From Streptomyces sp. RKAG293 (GTDB lineage: Bacteria > Actinomycetota > Actinomycetes > Streptomycetales > Streptomycetaceae), in assembly GCF_023701745.1 (NCBI RefSeq), contig NZ_JAJOZB010000001.1:4780501-4844500 (forward strand): a stretch of 64,000 nucleotides of DNA, read 5' to 3'. Below the pieces are notes generated by a model, which was not told the origin of the DNA, did no database searches, and was given only the letters and a program-made list of their open reading frames with translations. Made by a program: the position numbers and the translations under genes. This document shows, one piece after another, positions 25,135 to 33,921 of this stretch (within the stretch, counting starts at the first letter, position 1; every line of letters begins with the position of its first letter).

Positions 25135-26447
25135 CCGCCCTCACCGTGCGGCGGCGCTTCGCCGGAGTGGTGTTCCTGCTGGTCCCGGCGCTGCTCATCT
25201 GGCTGTCGGTCGCGATCTACGACAAGGAGTTCTCCGACGACGCGACGGTGACCGTCAGGACCGGCAGCGTCGGCAACGCGATGCACCTGTACGCGGACGT
25301 GAAGCTGCGCGGGGTGGTCGTCGGCCAGGTGCGCGGCATCACCGCCGACGGCGACGGCGCCCGCGTCACGCTGGCCATCCAGCGCGACAAGCTGAACGGC
25401 ATCCCGGCCGACGTCACCGTGCAGATGCTGCCGACGACGCTGTTCGGGGAGCGGTTCGTGGCCCTCGTGCCGCCGGCGCGGAGCACCTCGGGGCCGAAGC
25501 TGCTGGCCGGCAGCACCATCGCGCAGGACCGCTCCAGCAACGCCATCGAGCTGGAGCAGGTGCTCGACAACGTCCTGCCCCTGCTGACGGCGGTGCAGCC
25601 GGAGAAGCTCTCCGCCACCCTCAGCGCCGTCTCGCAGGCGCTGCAGGGCCGCGGTACGAAGCTGGGCGACAGCTTCGTCACCCTCGACGCCTATCTGGCG
25701 AAACTCAACCCGAACCTGCCGGCCCTCAACCGGGACATCCAGGAGCTGGTGAAGGTCAGCCGCGTCTACGGCGACGCCGCCCCCGACATCCTTCAGGCGC
25801 TCACCGACTTCACGACGACCAGCGGCACCATCGCCGAGCAGCGCGCCAACCTCAGCACCCTGTACGGGTCGACGACCAGTACCTCCCAGGACCTGACCGC
25901 GTTCCTGCGGCAGAACCAGGACACCATCATCCGGCTGTCGGCGGACAGCAGGGGAACGCTCCAGCTGCTCGGCGAGTACGCGCCCTCGTTCCCCTGCACC
26001 CTGCGCACGCTGGCGAACTTCGTGCCGGCGATGGACAAGGCGCTCGGCAAGGGGACCAATGAGCCAGGACTGCACGTCACCGTGCGGACCGTTCCCTCCC
26101 GGGGCAAGTACCTGCCCGGCAAGGACAAGCCGTCGTACACGGCGAGCACCGGGCCCAACTGCTACCCGGTGCCGTACCTCGGCCGGCCGATCCGGACGGA
26201 CGACACGGTGTCGCCGGGCCTCACGCCCCCGGCAGCCACGACGCCCCCGGCAGCCACGACGGGCGTCACCGTGACCGGTGCCGGAAGCGGGAACGGCGGC
26301 CTGGGGCTGCCCAACTCGCCGCAGGAGAACGAACTCGTCAACGAACTGCTGGCACCGGCGCTGAACGCCTCGCCGGACTCCCTTCCCGACTGGAGCAGCC
26401 TGCTGGCCGGTCCGGTCTTCCGCGGTGCGGAGGTGAGGCTCCAGTGA
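25131..26447 (+). CDS. MCE-family protein, first of six (MceA position)
   Basis: The product is 438 residues from the ATG at 25131. One N-terminal membrane helix (about 10-30) anchors an MCE/MlaD domain (about 38-115, with DVKLRGVVVGQVRGI and LPTTLFGERFVAL). A long helical region follows (about 130-330) and a Pro/Thr-rich C-terminal tail. By analogy with mycobacterial Mce complexes, six such proteins form a tube that carries lipids across the cell envelope to the YrbE permease. It overlaps the neighbours on both sides by 4 nt. Confidence 0.92.
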   Translation: MTALTVRRRFAGVVFLLVPALLIWLSVAIYDKEFSDDATVTVRTGSVGNAMHLYADVKLRGVVVGQVRGITADGDGARVTLAIQRDKLNGIPADVTVQMLPTTLFGERFVALVPPARSTSGPKLLAGSTIAQDRSSNAIELEQVLDNVLPLLTAVQPEKLSATLSAVSQALQGRGTKLGDSFVTLDAYLAKLNPNLPALNRDIQELVKVSRVYGDAAPDILQALTDFTTTSGTIAEQRANLSTLYGSTTSTSQDLTAFLRQNQDTIIRLSADSRGTLQLLGEYAPSFPCTLRTLANFVPAMDKALGKGTNEPGLHVTVRTVPSRGKYLPGKDKPSYTASTGPNCYPVPYLGRPIRTDDTVSPGLTPPAATTPPAATTGVTVTGAGSGNGGLGLPNSPQENELVNELLAPALNASPDSLPDWSSLLAGPVFRGAEVRLQ

Positions 26448-27475
26448 GGCGCCGGAGCATCGCGGGACCGCTCATCAAGTCGATCGTCTTCATCGTCGTG
26501 ACGGCCCTGGCCACCACGGTGCTCGCCTTCAGCATCGCCAACACCGGGATCGCGGACACCGTCGGCTACAAGGCGCGGTTCACCGACACCACCGGGCTGA
26601 TCACCGGCGACAGCGTGCGGATCGCCGGGGTGAAGGTCGGCCAGGTCGAGGACATCCGGGTGGTGGACCGGCGGCTCGCCCAGGTGACGTTCTCGGTCGA
26701 GAAGGGCCGGGCACTGCCCGCCTCGGTGACCGCGTCGATCAAGTACCTCAACATGGTCGGCCAGCGCTACATCGACCTGCAGCAGGGCACGGGGCCGATG
26801 GACCGGGCCTTCACGCCCGGCTCCACCATCCCGCTGGACCGCACCTCGCCCGCCCTCGACCTCACCCAGCTGTTCAACGGGTTCCAGCCGCTCTTCGAAG
26901 GGCTGTCGCCCAAGGACGTCAACCAGCTCGCCGGGGAGATCATCCAGGTGCTCCAGGGCGAGGGCGGCACCGTCAACAGCCTGATCAGGAACGTGGGTTC
27001 GCTGACCACCACGCTCGCCGCCAAGGACAAGGTCATCGGCGAGGTGATCGACAACCTCAACACCGTCCTGACCAGTGTCAACACCCGTGAACAGGGCTTC
27101 AACGAGCTGGTCGGCACCCTGCAGACCCTCGTCACCGGCTTCGCGGGCGACCGGCAGCCGATCGGGGACGCGATCACCGCGATCTCGCAGCTCACCACCA
27201 GCACGGCGGGACTGCTGGACGACGGCCGGGCGCCGTTGAAGGAGGACATCCGCCAGCTCGGCAGGCTGTCGTCCAACCTGGCCGCGAGCACCCCGCAGAT
27301 CGAGAACTTCCTGCAGAAGACGCCCGTCAAGATGCGGACGATCACCCGCCTCGCGTCGTACGGGTCCTGGCTCAACCTCTACCTCTGCGAGGCCAAGGTG
27401 TCGGGCGTGACCACTTCGGACGGCAGCAAGGCGCCGACCGGTATCGCGATCACCGAAGCGCGGTGCAGGTCATGA
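26444..27475 (+). CDS. MCE-family protein, MceB position
   Basis: The product is 343 residues from the GTG at 26444. A membrane helix at about 8-30 is followed by the MCE domain (about 40-118, with DSVRIAGVKVGQVEDI and KYLNMVGQRYIDL). The helical tube-forming region extends to about 300. The short C terminus has two Cys in YLCEAK and EARCRS. It overlaps MceA and MceC by ATGA-type junctions. Confidence 0.92.
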   Translation: MRRRSIAGPLIKSIVFIVVTALATTVLAFSIANTGIADTVGYKARFTDTTGLITGDSVRIAGVKVGQVEDIRVVDRRLAQVTFSVEKGRALPASVTASIKYLNMVGQRYIDLQQGTGPMDRAFTPGSTIPLDRTSPALDLTQLFNGFQPLFEGLSPKDVNQLAGEIIQVLQGEGGTVNSLIRNVGSLTTTLAAKDKVIGEVIDNLNTVLTSVNTREQGFNELVGTLQTLVTGFAGDRQPIGDAITAISQLTTSTAGLLDDGRAPLKEDIRQLGRLSSNLAASTPQIENFLQKTPVKMRTITRLASYGSWLNLYLCEAKVSGVTTSDGSKAPTGIAITEARCRS

Positions 27476-28533
27476 GCGGGCGGGTGGCGCGGCTGCGCCG
27501 GCGGGCGGCGGGGCGGCGCCCGAAGCCGATGGCGGAACGCAACCCCGTCACCGTCGGCATCGTCGGGCTGCTCGTTCTCGTCCTGCTGGGCGTGGTCGTC
27601 TACAACGCCGACGCGCTGCCGTTCATCGGCGGCGGCACCACGTACACGGCGGACTTCACCGAGGCGGCGGGGCTCGACCCCGGCAACGAGGTGCGGGTCG
27701 CCGGGGTGAAGGTCGGCAAGGTCACCGGCGTGGGGCTCGACGGCGGCAAGGTGAAGGTGACCTTCAAGGTCAAGGACACCTGGATCGGCGACGCCAGCCG
27801 GGCCGCGATCGGCATCAAGACGCTGCTCGGCGAGAAGTACCTGGCCCTGGACCCGCTCGGCTCCGCCGCGCAGAACCCCGGGCGGCGCATCCCAGCCACC
27901 CGCACCACCTCCCCGTACGACGTGACGCAGGCGTTCAACGGACTCGGGCAGACCTTCGGGGAGATCGACACCGCGCAGCTCGCCGAGAGCTTCGACACCA
28001 TCTCCGCCACGTTCAAGGACACCGCGCCCCAGGTGCGCACCGCCGTCACCGGGCTCTCCGCGCTGTCGAAGACGGTCTCCGACCGCGACACCCAGCTGGC
28101 CGAGCTGCTGGCGGGCAGCAAGCAGATCACCGGGACGCTGGCCGGCCAGCAGAGCAGGTTCGAGAAGCTGATCACGGACGGGAACCTGCTGCTGGGCGAG
28201 TTGCAGAAGCGGCGGGACGCCATCCACGGGCTGCTCACCGGCACCCAGGACCTCGGCACCCAGCTGACCGGCCTCGTCGAGGACAACAACAAGCAGCTGG
28301 AGCCCACCCTCAGCGCGCTGGGCCGGGTCACCACCGTCCTGCTGAAGAACCAGAAGAGCCTCGACGCCGCCCTCGCCGCGATCGGGCCCTACTACCGGCT
28401 GGTCGGCAACACGGTCGGCAACGGCCGCTGGTTCGACAGCTACCTCTGCGGGCTCGTCCCGCGCACCTACCTGCCCGCCGGCACGCCTCCCACCACCGGA
28501 TGCATGCCACCCAAGTCCCAGGGCGGTCGCTGA
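27472..28533 (+). CDS. MCE-family protein, MceC position
   Basis: The product is 353 residues. The ATG at 27472 overlaps the MceB stop; an in-frame GTG at 27463 is less likely. The N terminus is basic, then a membrane helix (about 25-45) and the MCE domain (about 52-130, with EVRVAGVKVGKVTGV and KTLLGEKYLAL). The rest is largely helical, ending in a Cys-containing tail (YLCGLVP, TTGCMPP). It is part of the six-subunit Mce assembly. Confidence 0.92.
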   Translation: MSGRVARLRRRAAGRRPKPMAERNPVTVGIVGLLVLVLLGVVVYNADALPFIGGGTTYTADFTEAAGLDPGNEVRVAGVKVGKVTGVGLDGGKVKVTFKVKDTWIGDASRAAIGIKTLLGEKYLALDPLGSAAQNPGRRIPATRTTSPYDVTQAFNGLGQTFGEIDTAQLAESFDTISATFKDTAPQVRTAVTGLSALSKTVSDRDTQLAELLAGSKQITGTLAGQQSRFEKLITDGNLLLGELQKRRDAIHGLLTGTQDLGTQLTGLVEDNNKQLEPTLSALGRVTTVLLKNQKSLDAALAAIGPYYRLVGNTVGNGRWFDSYLCGLVPRTYLPAGTPPTTGCMPPKSQGGR

Positions 28534-29552
28534 TGACGGCACACCTGTCCAGACGGCGCGGCATCGCGCTCGGCACCGTCCTGCTGCTCGTCCTGGTCGC
28601 GGTCGCCGGCGGCGTGTACGTCTTCGGCGGCAGCGGCGGCAAGCGCATCACCGCCTACTTCGACCAGGCCGTCGGCGTGTACCCCGGCTCCGATCTGCGG
28701 GTGCTGGGCGTGAAGGTCGGCAGCATCGACTCGGTGACACCCGAAGGCCGCCAGGTGCGGGTGAACCTCACGCTGGACAAGGGGGTGAAGGTGCCGGCCG
28801 ACGCGGGTGCCGTCGTCGTGGCGCCCAGCATCGTCTCCGACCGCTACATCCAGCTGAGCCCCGCGTACACCGGCGGCGCGCAGATCGGCGACCGGGCGAC
28901 GATCCCGTCGAGCCGCACCGCCAGCCCGGTGGAGGTCGACCAGCTCTACCAGAGCATCACCAGGATCAGTGACGCGCTCGGCCCCAAGGGAGCCAACTCC
29001 ACGGGTTCGCTGTCCGCGCTGCTCGACACCGGCGCCGCGAACCTCGGCGGCAACGGCAAGCTGCTCGGCGACACCATCGAGCAGCTCGGCAAGGTCACCA
29101 AGACGCTCTCGCTGAACAGCGGCAACTTCTTCGACACGATCAGCTATCTGCAGTCCTTCACGACGATGCTGAAGAACAACGACGGCAACGTCCGCCGGGC
29201 CGCGCAGCAGCTCTCCGAGGTCACCGGCTTCCTCGCCGAGGACAAGGAGAACCTGGCCGGCGCCCTGAAGCAGCTCGCCACCGCTCTGGGCGAGGTGAAG
29301 GGCTTCATCCACGACAACAGGACCCGGCTCAAGTCGGTCGTCGACCAGCTCGCGCCGCTCACCCAGTCCCTCGTCGACCAGCGGGCCTCCATCGCGGAGG
29401 CGCTCGACACGGCGCCGCTCGCGGCCGACAACGTCCTCAACGCCTATGACCCGGAGCACCGGACGATCGACGGCCGGGCCGACATCAACGAGCTGAGTTT
29501 CCCGTTGCCGACCGTCGGCACCGTCTACGGCACGCGGGGAGCGACCCGGTGA
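28533..29552 (+). CDS. MCE-family protein, MceD position
   Basis: The product is 339 residues from the ATG at 28533, which overlaps the MceC stop by one base (TGATG). A membrane helix (about 8-28) precedes the MCE domain (about 33-110, with SDLRVLGVKVGSID and SIVSDRYIQLSP). The long helical region continues to about 300. It ends in a 4-nt overlap with MceE. Confidence 0.92.
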   Translation: MTAHLSRRRGIALGTVLLLVLVAVAGGVYVFGGSGGKRITAYFDQAVGVYPGSDLRVLGVKVGSIDSVTPEGRQVRVNLTLDKGVKVPADAGAVVVAPSIVSDRYIQLSPAYTGGAQIGDRATIPSSRTASPVEVDQLYQSITRISDALGPKGANSTGSLSALLDTGAANLGGNGKLLGDTIEQLGKVTKTLSLNSGNFFDTISYLQSFTTMLKNNDGNVRRAAQQLSEVTGFLAEDKENLAGALKQLATALGEVKGFIHDNRTRLKSVVDQLAPLTQSLVDQRASIAEALDTAPLAADNVLNAYDPEHRTIDGRADINELSFPLPTVGTVYGTRGATR

Positions 29553-30895
29553 GACAGACGAACCGGGCCGCCGCCGCGCTGGCCCTCACGCTCGTGCTGG
29601 CCGGCTGCTCGGCGCCGGGGCTCGGCGGGATCGACAGCCTGCCGCTGCCGGGCGGCGCCGACCTGGGCAGCCATCCGTACACCGTCACCGCCGAGTTCGC
29701 CGACGTCCTGAGCCTCGTCCCGCAGTCGGCGGTCAAGGTCAACGACGTGGCCGTCGGCCGGGTCACCGCCATCGACCTCGCGCCGAACGGCTGGACGGCG
29801 AAGGTCACGATGCGCGTCAACGGCAAGGTCGTGCTGCCGGCCAACGCGTACGCCCAACTCGAACAGTCCAGCCTGCTCGGCGAGAAGTTCATCCAGCTCG
29901 CCGCCCCGGACCGGGCGGCCAGCGGGGAGACCGGCACCGGCCGGCTCGGCGACGGCGCCCGCATCCCGCTCGACCGCACCAACCGCAACCCGGAGGTCGA
30001 GGAGGTGTTCGGCGCGCTGTCGATGCTGCTGAACGGCGGCGGCGTCAACCAGCTGAAGACGATCACCGTGGAGCTCAACAAGGCCCTGCAGGGCAACGAA
30101 CCGCAGGTGCGCTCCATGCTGACCCGCGTCAACGCCCTCGTCACCGACCTGGACGGCCACAAGCAGGACATCACCGCGGCGCTCGACGGCGTCAACCACC
30201 TCTCCGCGACCCTCGCCACCCGCGACCGGCAGATCGGCACGGTGCTCACCGGTCTCAGCCCCGGCCTGAAGGTGCTGGAGGAGCAGCGCGGTTCGCTCGT
30301 GACGATGCTCCGCTCGCTGGACACCCTGTCCGATGTCGCGGTCACCACCGTGAACAGGAGCAAGGACGACATGGTCGCCGATCTCAAGGCGCTCGCGCCC
30401 ACCCTGCAGCGGCTCGCCGACTCGGGGAAGGCGCTGCCGGACTCGCTCCAGGTGCTGCTGACGTACCCGTTCACGGACGAGGTGCTCAGCGGCGTCAAGG
30501 GCGACTACCTCAACGTCTACCTGGACATGACGGCCGCGCCGGGCACGCGGATCGTCCCCGAGCTCGACTTCGCCGACAACGTCTACCCGCCGCCGACCAG
30601 CGACCCGGGCGAGGACGTGGGAGGCACGGACGCGGGGACCGATGCCGGGACGGACGCGGGAACGGACGCGGGCACCGACGCAGGTACGGATGCCGGTACG
30701 GATGCGGGCACCGACGCCGGTACCGATACCGGCGGTACGGATGCCGGTACCGATACCGGCGGTACGGATGCGGGTACCGATACCGGCGGTGCCGACGTCG
30801 GCGGGACGGAGGGCGTCAGGTCGTCGCTCTTCCCGCTGCCGTCCGTCGGCCCCGTCAGGACCGTGCCGTCCCCCTCGGCGGGGGGCCACTCATGA
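29549..30895 (+). CDS. MCE-family lipoprotein, MceE position, GTDA-repeat tail
   Basis: The 448-residue product is a lipoprotein (lipobox LAGC at about residues 15-18), as is usual for the fifth Mce protein (LprK-type) in actinobacterial operons. The MCE domain lies at about 42-115 (SAVKVNDVAVGRVTAI and SSLLGEKFIQL), followed by helical sequence. Near the C terminus is a low-complexity Gly-Thr-Asp-Ala repeat. GTDA appears eight times and then alternates with GTDTG units, encoded by 12-bp DNA repeats at about 30622-30795. That acidic, flexible tail is unusual. The start is the GTG at 29549. Confidence 0.92.
   Translation: MRQTNRAAAALALTLVLAGCSAPGLGGIDSLPLPGGADLGSHPYTVTAEFADVLSLVPQSAVKVNDVAVGRVTAIDLAPNGWTAKVTMRVNGKVVLPANAYAQLEQSSLLGEKFIQLAAPDRAASGETGTGRLGDGARIPLDRTNRNPEVEEVFGALSMLLNGGGVNQLKTITVELNKALQGNEPQVRSMLTRVNALVTDLDGHKQDITAALDGVNHLSATLATRDRQIGTVLTGLSPGLKVLEEQRGSLVTMLRSLDTLSDVAVTTVNRSKDDMVADLKALAPTLQRLADSGKALPDSLQVLLTYPFTDEVLSGVKGDYLNVYLDMTAAPGTRIVPELDFADNVYPPPTSDPGEDVGGTDAGTDAGTDAGTDAGTDAGTDAGTDAGTDAGTDTGGTDAGTDTGGTDAGTDTGGADVGGTEGVRSSLFPLPSVGPVRTVPSPSAGGHS
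30622..30795 (+). repeat. Coding minisatellite in the MceE-position gene
   Basis: About 14 imperfect 12-15-bp units (core GG-NAC-NGA-NGC) encode Gly-Thr-Asp-Ala or Gly-Thr-Asp-Thr-Gly. All unit lengths are multiples of three, so changes in copy number would keep the frame. Confidence 0.85.
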
Positions 30896-32145
30896 TCACC
30901 CTCGGCACCCGGCTGAAGAACGTCGCCTTCCTCGTGATCGCCGTCCTCGTCCTCGGCTTCATCGGCGCCCGGTACGCCGACCTCGGCCACTACTTCGGCA
31001 TGCGCGGCTACTACGTGGTCAAGGTCCGACTCCCGGAGACCGGCGGCCTGTTCACCCACTCCAACGTCACCTACCGCGGAGTCTCCGTCGGCCGGGTCGG
31101 ACCGATCACGCTCACCGACGACGGCGTGGAGGCCGAGCTGCGGATCAACGACTCGGCGCCGCCCATCCCCTCCCGGCTGCAGGCCGTGGTCGCCAATCTG
31201 TCCGCGGTCGGCGAGCAGTACATCGACCTCCGCCCGACGGCGGACGGCGGGCCGTACCTGGCGGACGGCTCGCGCGTCCCGGTCTCCGACACCCGTACGC
31301 CCGCCCCGGTGACGAACCTGCTCACCAGCGTCGACACCCTGGCCTCCTCCGTGCCGCTGGCGTCGCTGAAGACCGTGGTCGACGAGTTCGGCAAGGCGTT
31401 CCAGGGCCAGGGGGACAACCTGCAGTCCCTCGTCGACAACAGCACCGACTTCATCCAGGCGGCGAACCGGGCCGAGCCCACCACCACCAGACTCCTGATC
31501 GACGGGGCGACCGTGCTGGGCACCCAGGCGCAGGAGGGCGACGCGATCCGGTCGTTCGCCACCAGCGCCAAGGACCTCGCCGCCCAGCTGAGCGGCTCCG
31601 ACGCCGATCTGCGGCGGCTGATCACGGCCGCGCCGCAGGCCGCGACCCAGATCAGCGCGCTGCTGCGGGACCTCAACCCCAGTCTCAGCGTGGTGCTCGC
31701 GAACCTGCTGACCACGTCGGACGTGGCCGTCACCCGCCAGCACGGCATCGAGGAGCTCCTGGTCCGGCTCCCGGCGGTCGCCGCGGCCGGTGCCACGGCC
31801 ATCAACGGCAAGGGCGCCAACCTCGGGATGTCGGTGACGTTCTTCTCGCCGCTGCCCTGCACCGCCGGATACGGGGGAACCCCGTACCGCAACGGGCTCG
31901 ACCTCAGTGCCGCGCCGGCCCTCAACACCGGGGCGCGCTGCACCGCTTCGCCGGGCAGCGGCACCAACGTCCGCGGGTCCGCCAACGCCCCGAAGGGCGG
32001 CGTACCGGCCGCGACCCGGCCCGGTGCGCTGCTGCTCGGCACCGACGCGGGCGGCACCCTTCCCGCGGCCCTCGGCCTGCCGTCGCTGCCGGCCGCCGGC
32101 CCCTCCGGCATGAGCGGACTGCTCGGACTGGAGCCGCGCCCGTGA
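30892..32145 (+). CDS. MCE-family protein, MceF position
   Basis: The 417-residue product is the sixth MCE protein of the operon. A membrane helix (about 8-27) precedes the MCE domain (about 38-118, with SNVTYRGVSVGRVGPI and NLSAVGEQYIDLRP), the pattern expected for MceF. A helical region is followed by a C-terminal Gly/Ala/Pro-rich tail (about 325-417) with three Cys. It overlaps the next gene by GTGA. Confidence 0.92.
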   Translation: MITLGTRLKNVAFLVIAVLVLGFIGARYADLGHYFGMRGYYVVKVRLPETGGLFTHSNVTYRGVSVGRVGPITLTDDGVEAELRINDSAPPIPSRLQAVVANLSAVGEQYIDLRPTADGGPYLADGSRVPVSDTRTPAPVTNLLTSVDTLASSVPLASLKTVVDEFGKAFQGQGDNLQSLVDNSTDFIQAANRAEPTTTRLLIDGATVLGTQAQEGDAIRSFATSAKDLAAQLSGSDADLRRLITAAPQAATQISALLRDLNPSLSVVLANLLTTSDVAVTRQHGIEELLVRLPAVAAAGATAINGKGANLGMSVTFFSPLPCTAGYGGTPYRNGLDLSAAPALNTGARCTASPGSGTNVRGSANAPKGGVPAATRPGALLLGTDAGGTLPAALGLPSLPAAGPSGMSGLLGLEPRP

Positions 32146-32699
32146 CCGGCCGGCGGATCTCCCTTCCCACTCCGCCGACCGTTCCGGCGGCGGTCAGAGG
32201 AGCCGTCGCCTGGGCGGTGGCGGCGGCGATCGTGGTGTTCTGCGCCTTCGCGGGCTGGTCGTACCGGCAGGCGCGGACGGACGAGTCGCTCGCCTACGCC
32301 AAGGCCCGCGACGCCGTTCTCGCCGACGGGCGGCAGAACATCGTCCGCCTCAACAGCATCGACGGCACCGATGCCCAGCACGTCCAGGCCGGTCTGCGGC
32401 AATGGCTCGACGCCACCACCGGACCCCTGCACGACGAGATGGCCCGCACCAACGCCAAGAGCGGCAGCGCGCTGCAACAGGCCGGCACCAGCGCCCGCTG
32501 CACCGTCACCGACGCCGCCGTCACCGAACTCGACACCCGCTCGGGCACGGCCAGGCTCATCGCGACGGTGCAGGTGGCGGTGGTCCCGCGCGATGGCGCG
32601 CCCACCACCGACCGCAAGCGCTTCGAGGCCGGGCTCGCCCGGACCTCCGGGGGCTGGCGGCTCACGGCGATCAACGCGGTACCCGTCGGCGCGGGCTGA
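32142..32699 (+). CDS. Mce-associated membrane protein, type A first copy
   Basis: The product is 185 residues from the GTG at 32142, overlapping the MceF stop. One membrane helix (about 22-42) is followed by an extracytoplasmic domain of the Mce-associated (Mas) type with an NTF2-like pattern: YAKARDAVLADGRQNIVRLN, a central LRQWLDATTGPLHDEM, and a terminal beta region with AVTELDTRSGTARLIATV. It is clearly related to the gene at 33347. Mas proteins are thought to assemble with or stabilise Mce complexes. Confidence 0.88.
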   Translation: MTGRRISLPTPPTVPAAVRGAVAWAVAAAIVVFCAFAGWSYRQARTDESLAYAKARDAVLADGRQNIVRLNSIDGTDAQHVQAGLRQWLDATTGPLHDEMARTNAKSGSALQQAGTSARCTVTDAAVTELDTRSGTARLIATVQVAVVPRDGAPTTDRKRFEAGLARTSGGWRLTAINAVPVGAG

Positions 32700-32720
32700 T
32701 CCGGAGAGAGGGCGGCGAAC

Positions 32721-33335
32721 GTGAGCACCACGGAAGACACCAGGACCGAGCCCGCCGACGAGGCGGCGGAGACGGTCGGGACGGTGGACGCGGCCGAGGA
32801 GACCGGGGACGCGCCCGCACCGGGCCGGCGGCGGCGCGTCACCAGGGCGGCCGCGATCGTCGCCGGCCTGCTCGCCGTACTGCTGCTGACGGGCGTCGGA
32901 CTGCTGATCCGCACCTCCCGGCTGACGGACCCGGGAGCCACGTCCAACACGGCGCTCACCGACACCGGAGCCACCAGCCGGGTCATCGGCGATGTCAGCA
33001 ACACCCTCGGCAAGGTCTTCTCCTACACGCCCGAGGACACCCAGGCCACCGAGCTGGCGGCGAGGGAACTGCTCGCCGGAACGGCGGCCGGACAGTACGA
33101 GGCGCTGTTCGGGCAGGTCAAGCAGCAGGTGGCCGCTCAGAAGCTGACGCTCACCACCCATGTGGTGCGGGCCGGGGTCAGCCGGCTCGACGGCGACCGC
33201 GCACAGCTCCTCGTCTTCCTGGACCAGACGGCGGAGCGCAAGGGAAAGAAGGCCACCACCGCGGCGGCCCAGCTGTCGGTGACCGCCCGGTTCCACGACG
33301 GTCACTGGCAGATCACCGACATCACGTCCCGGTAG
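32721..33335 (+). CDS. Mce-associated membrane protein, type B first copy
   Basis: The product is 204 residues from the GTG at 32721. An acidic then basic cytoplasmic N terminus of about 50 residues leads to one membrane helix (about 51-71). The outer domain has NTALTDTGATSRVIGDV, VFSYTPEDTQATELAARELL and SRLDGDRAQLLVFLDQTAE. This is the same type as the gene at 33922, with the shared motifs NTALTDT, VFSY and DGDRA. It is 21 nt downstream of the first type A gene and probably functions with it. Confidence 0.88.
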   Translation: MSTTEDTRTEPADEAAETVGTVDAAEETGDAPAPGRRRRVTRAAAIVAGLLAVLLLTGVGLLIRTSRLTDPGATSNTALTDTGATSRVIGDVSNTLGKVFSYTPEDTQATELAARELLAGTAAGQYEALFGQVKQQVAAQKLTLTTHVVRAGVSRLDGDRAQLLVFLDQTAERKGKKATTAAAQLSVTARFHDGHWQITDITSR

Positions 33336-33346
33336 GGGAGAGGCAG

Positions 33347-33898
33347 ATGGCAGGTACGAAGACGTGGAACCCGCTGCTGGTGGCAGCCGTCGCGCTGGCC
33401 GTCCTCGCGGTCGCCGCCGCGGGCTGGGGCGGCCGGTCCTGGTACGGGGCGGCGCACGACGACTCCGCCGCGTACGCGCAGACCCGTGACCAGGTGCTGG
33501 CCGCCGGGGAACAGGGCGTGCAGAACATGAACACCCTCGACCACAGGAACCTGACCCAGGGGCTCGACACCTGGCAGAACTCCACCACCGGAGACCTGCG
33601 CACCCAACTGGTGCAGGGCAGGGCGGCGTTCGAGAAGCAGGTGCAGCAGGCGCAGACGGTGACCACGGCGAAGGTGCTGTCCGGCTCGGTGACCGAGCTG
33701 GACGTCCGGACCGGAAAGGCGAGCGTGATGGTGGCGCTGCGCATCACGGTCACCGCGCCCAAGAGCCAGCCCTCGGCGAAGGAGAGCCGGCTGCTCGGCG
33801 AGCTGACCCGTACGCCCGACGGCTGGAAGCTCAGCGCCCTCGGCCAGGCGCCGGTCGGCGAGACCGCCCCCACTCCGCAGCCGTCCGCCGCCGGTTAG
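33347..33898 (+). CDS. Mce-associated membrane protein, type A second copy
   Basis: The product is 183 residues from the ATG at 33347, preceded by GGGGAGAGG. One membrane helix (about 10-28) is followed by an outer domain that parallels 32142: YAQTRDQVLAAGEQGVQNMN, then LDTWQNSTTGDLRTQL and TELDVRTGKASVMVAL. The Pro/Ala-rich end is short. It appears to be a duplicate of the type A gene, diverged but with the same motif order. Confidence 0.87.
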   Translation: MAGTKTWNPLLVAAVALAVLAVAAAGWGGRSWYGAAHDDSAAYAQTRDQVLAAGEQGVQNMNTLDHRNLTQGLDTWQNSTTGDLRTQLVQGRAAFEKQVQQAQTVTTAKVLSGSVTELDVRTGKASVMVALRITVTAPKSQPSAKESRLLGELTRTPDGWKLSALGQAPVGETAPTPQPSAAG

Positions 33899-33921
33899 AG
33901 GACCCGAGAGGACCCGCGTAC

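Noticed and set aside
30583..31743. Minus-strand frame with Pro-Ala-Ser-Val repeats
   Set aside because: It is the mirror of the GTDA repeat in the MceE-position gene and has no start context or domain.
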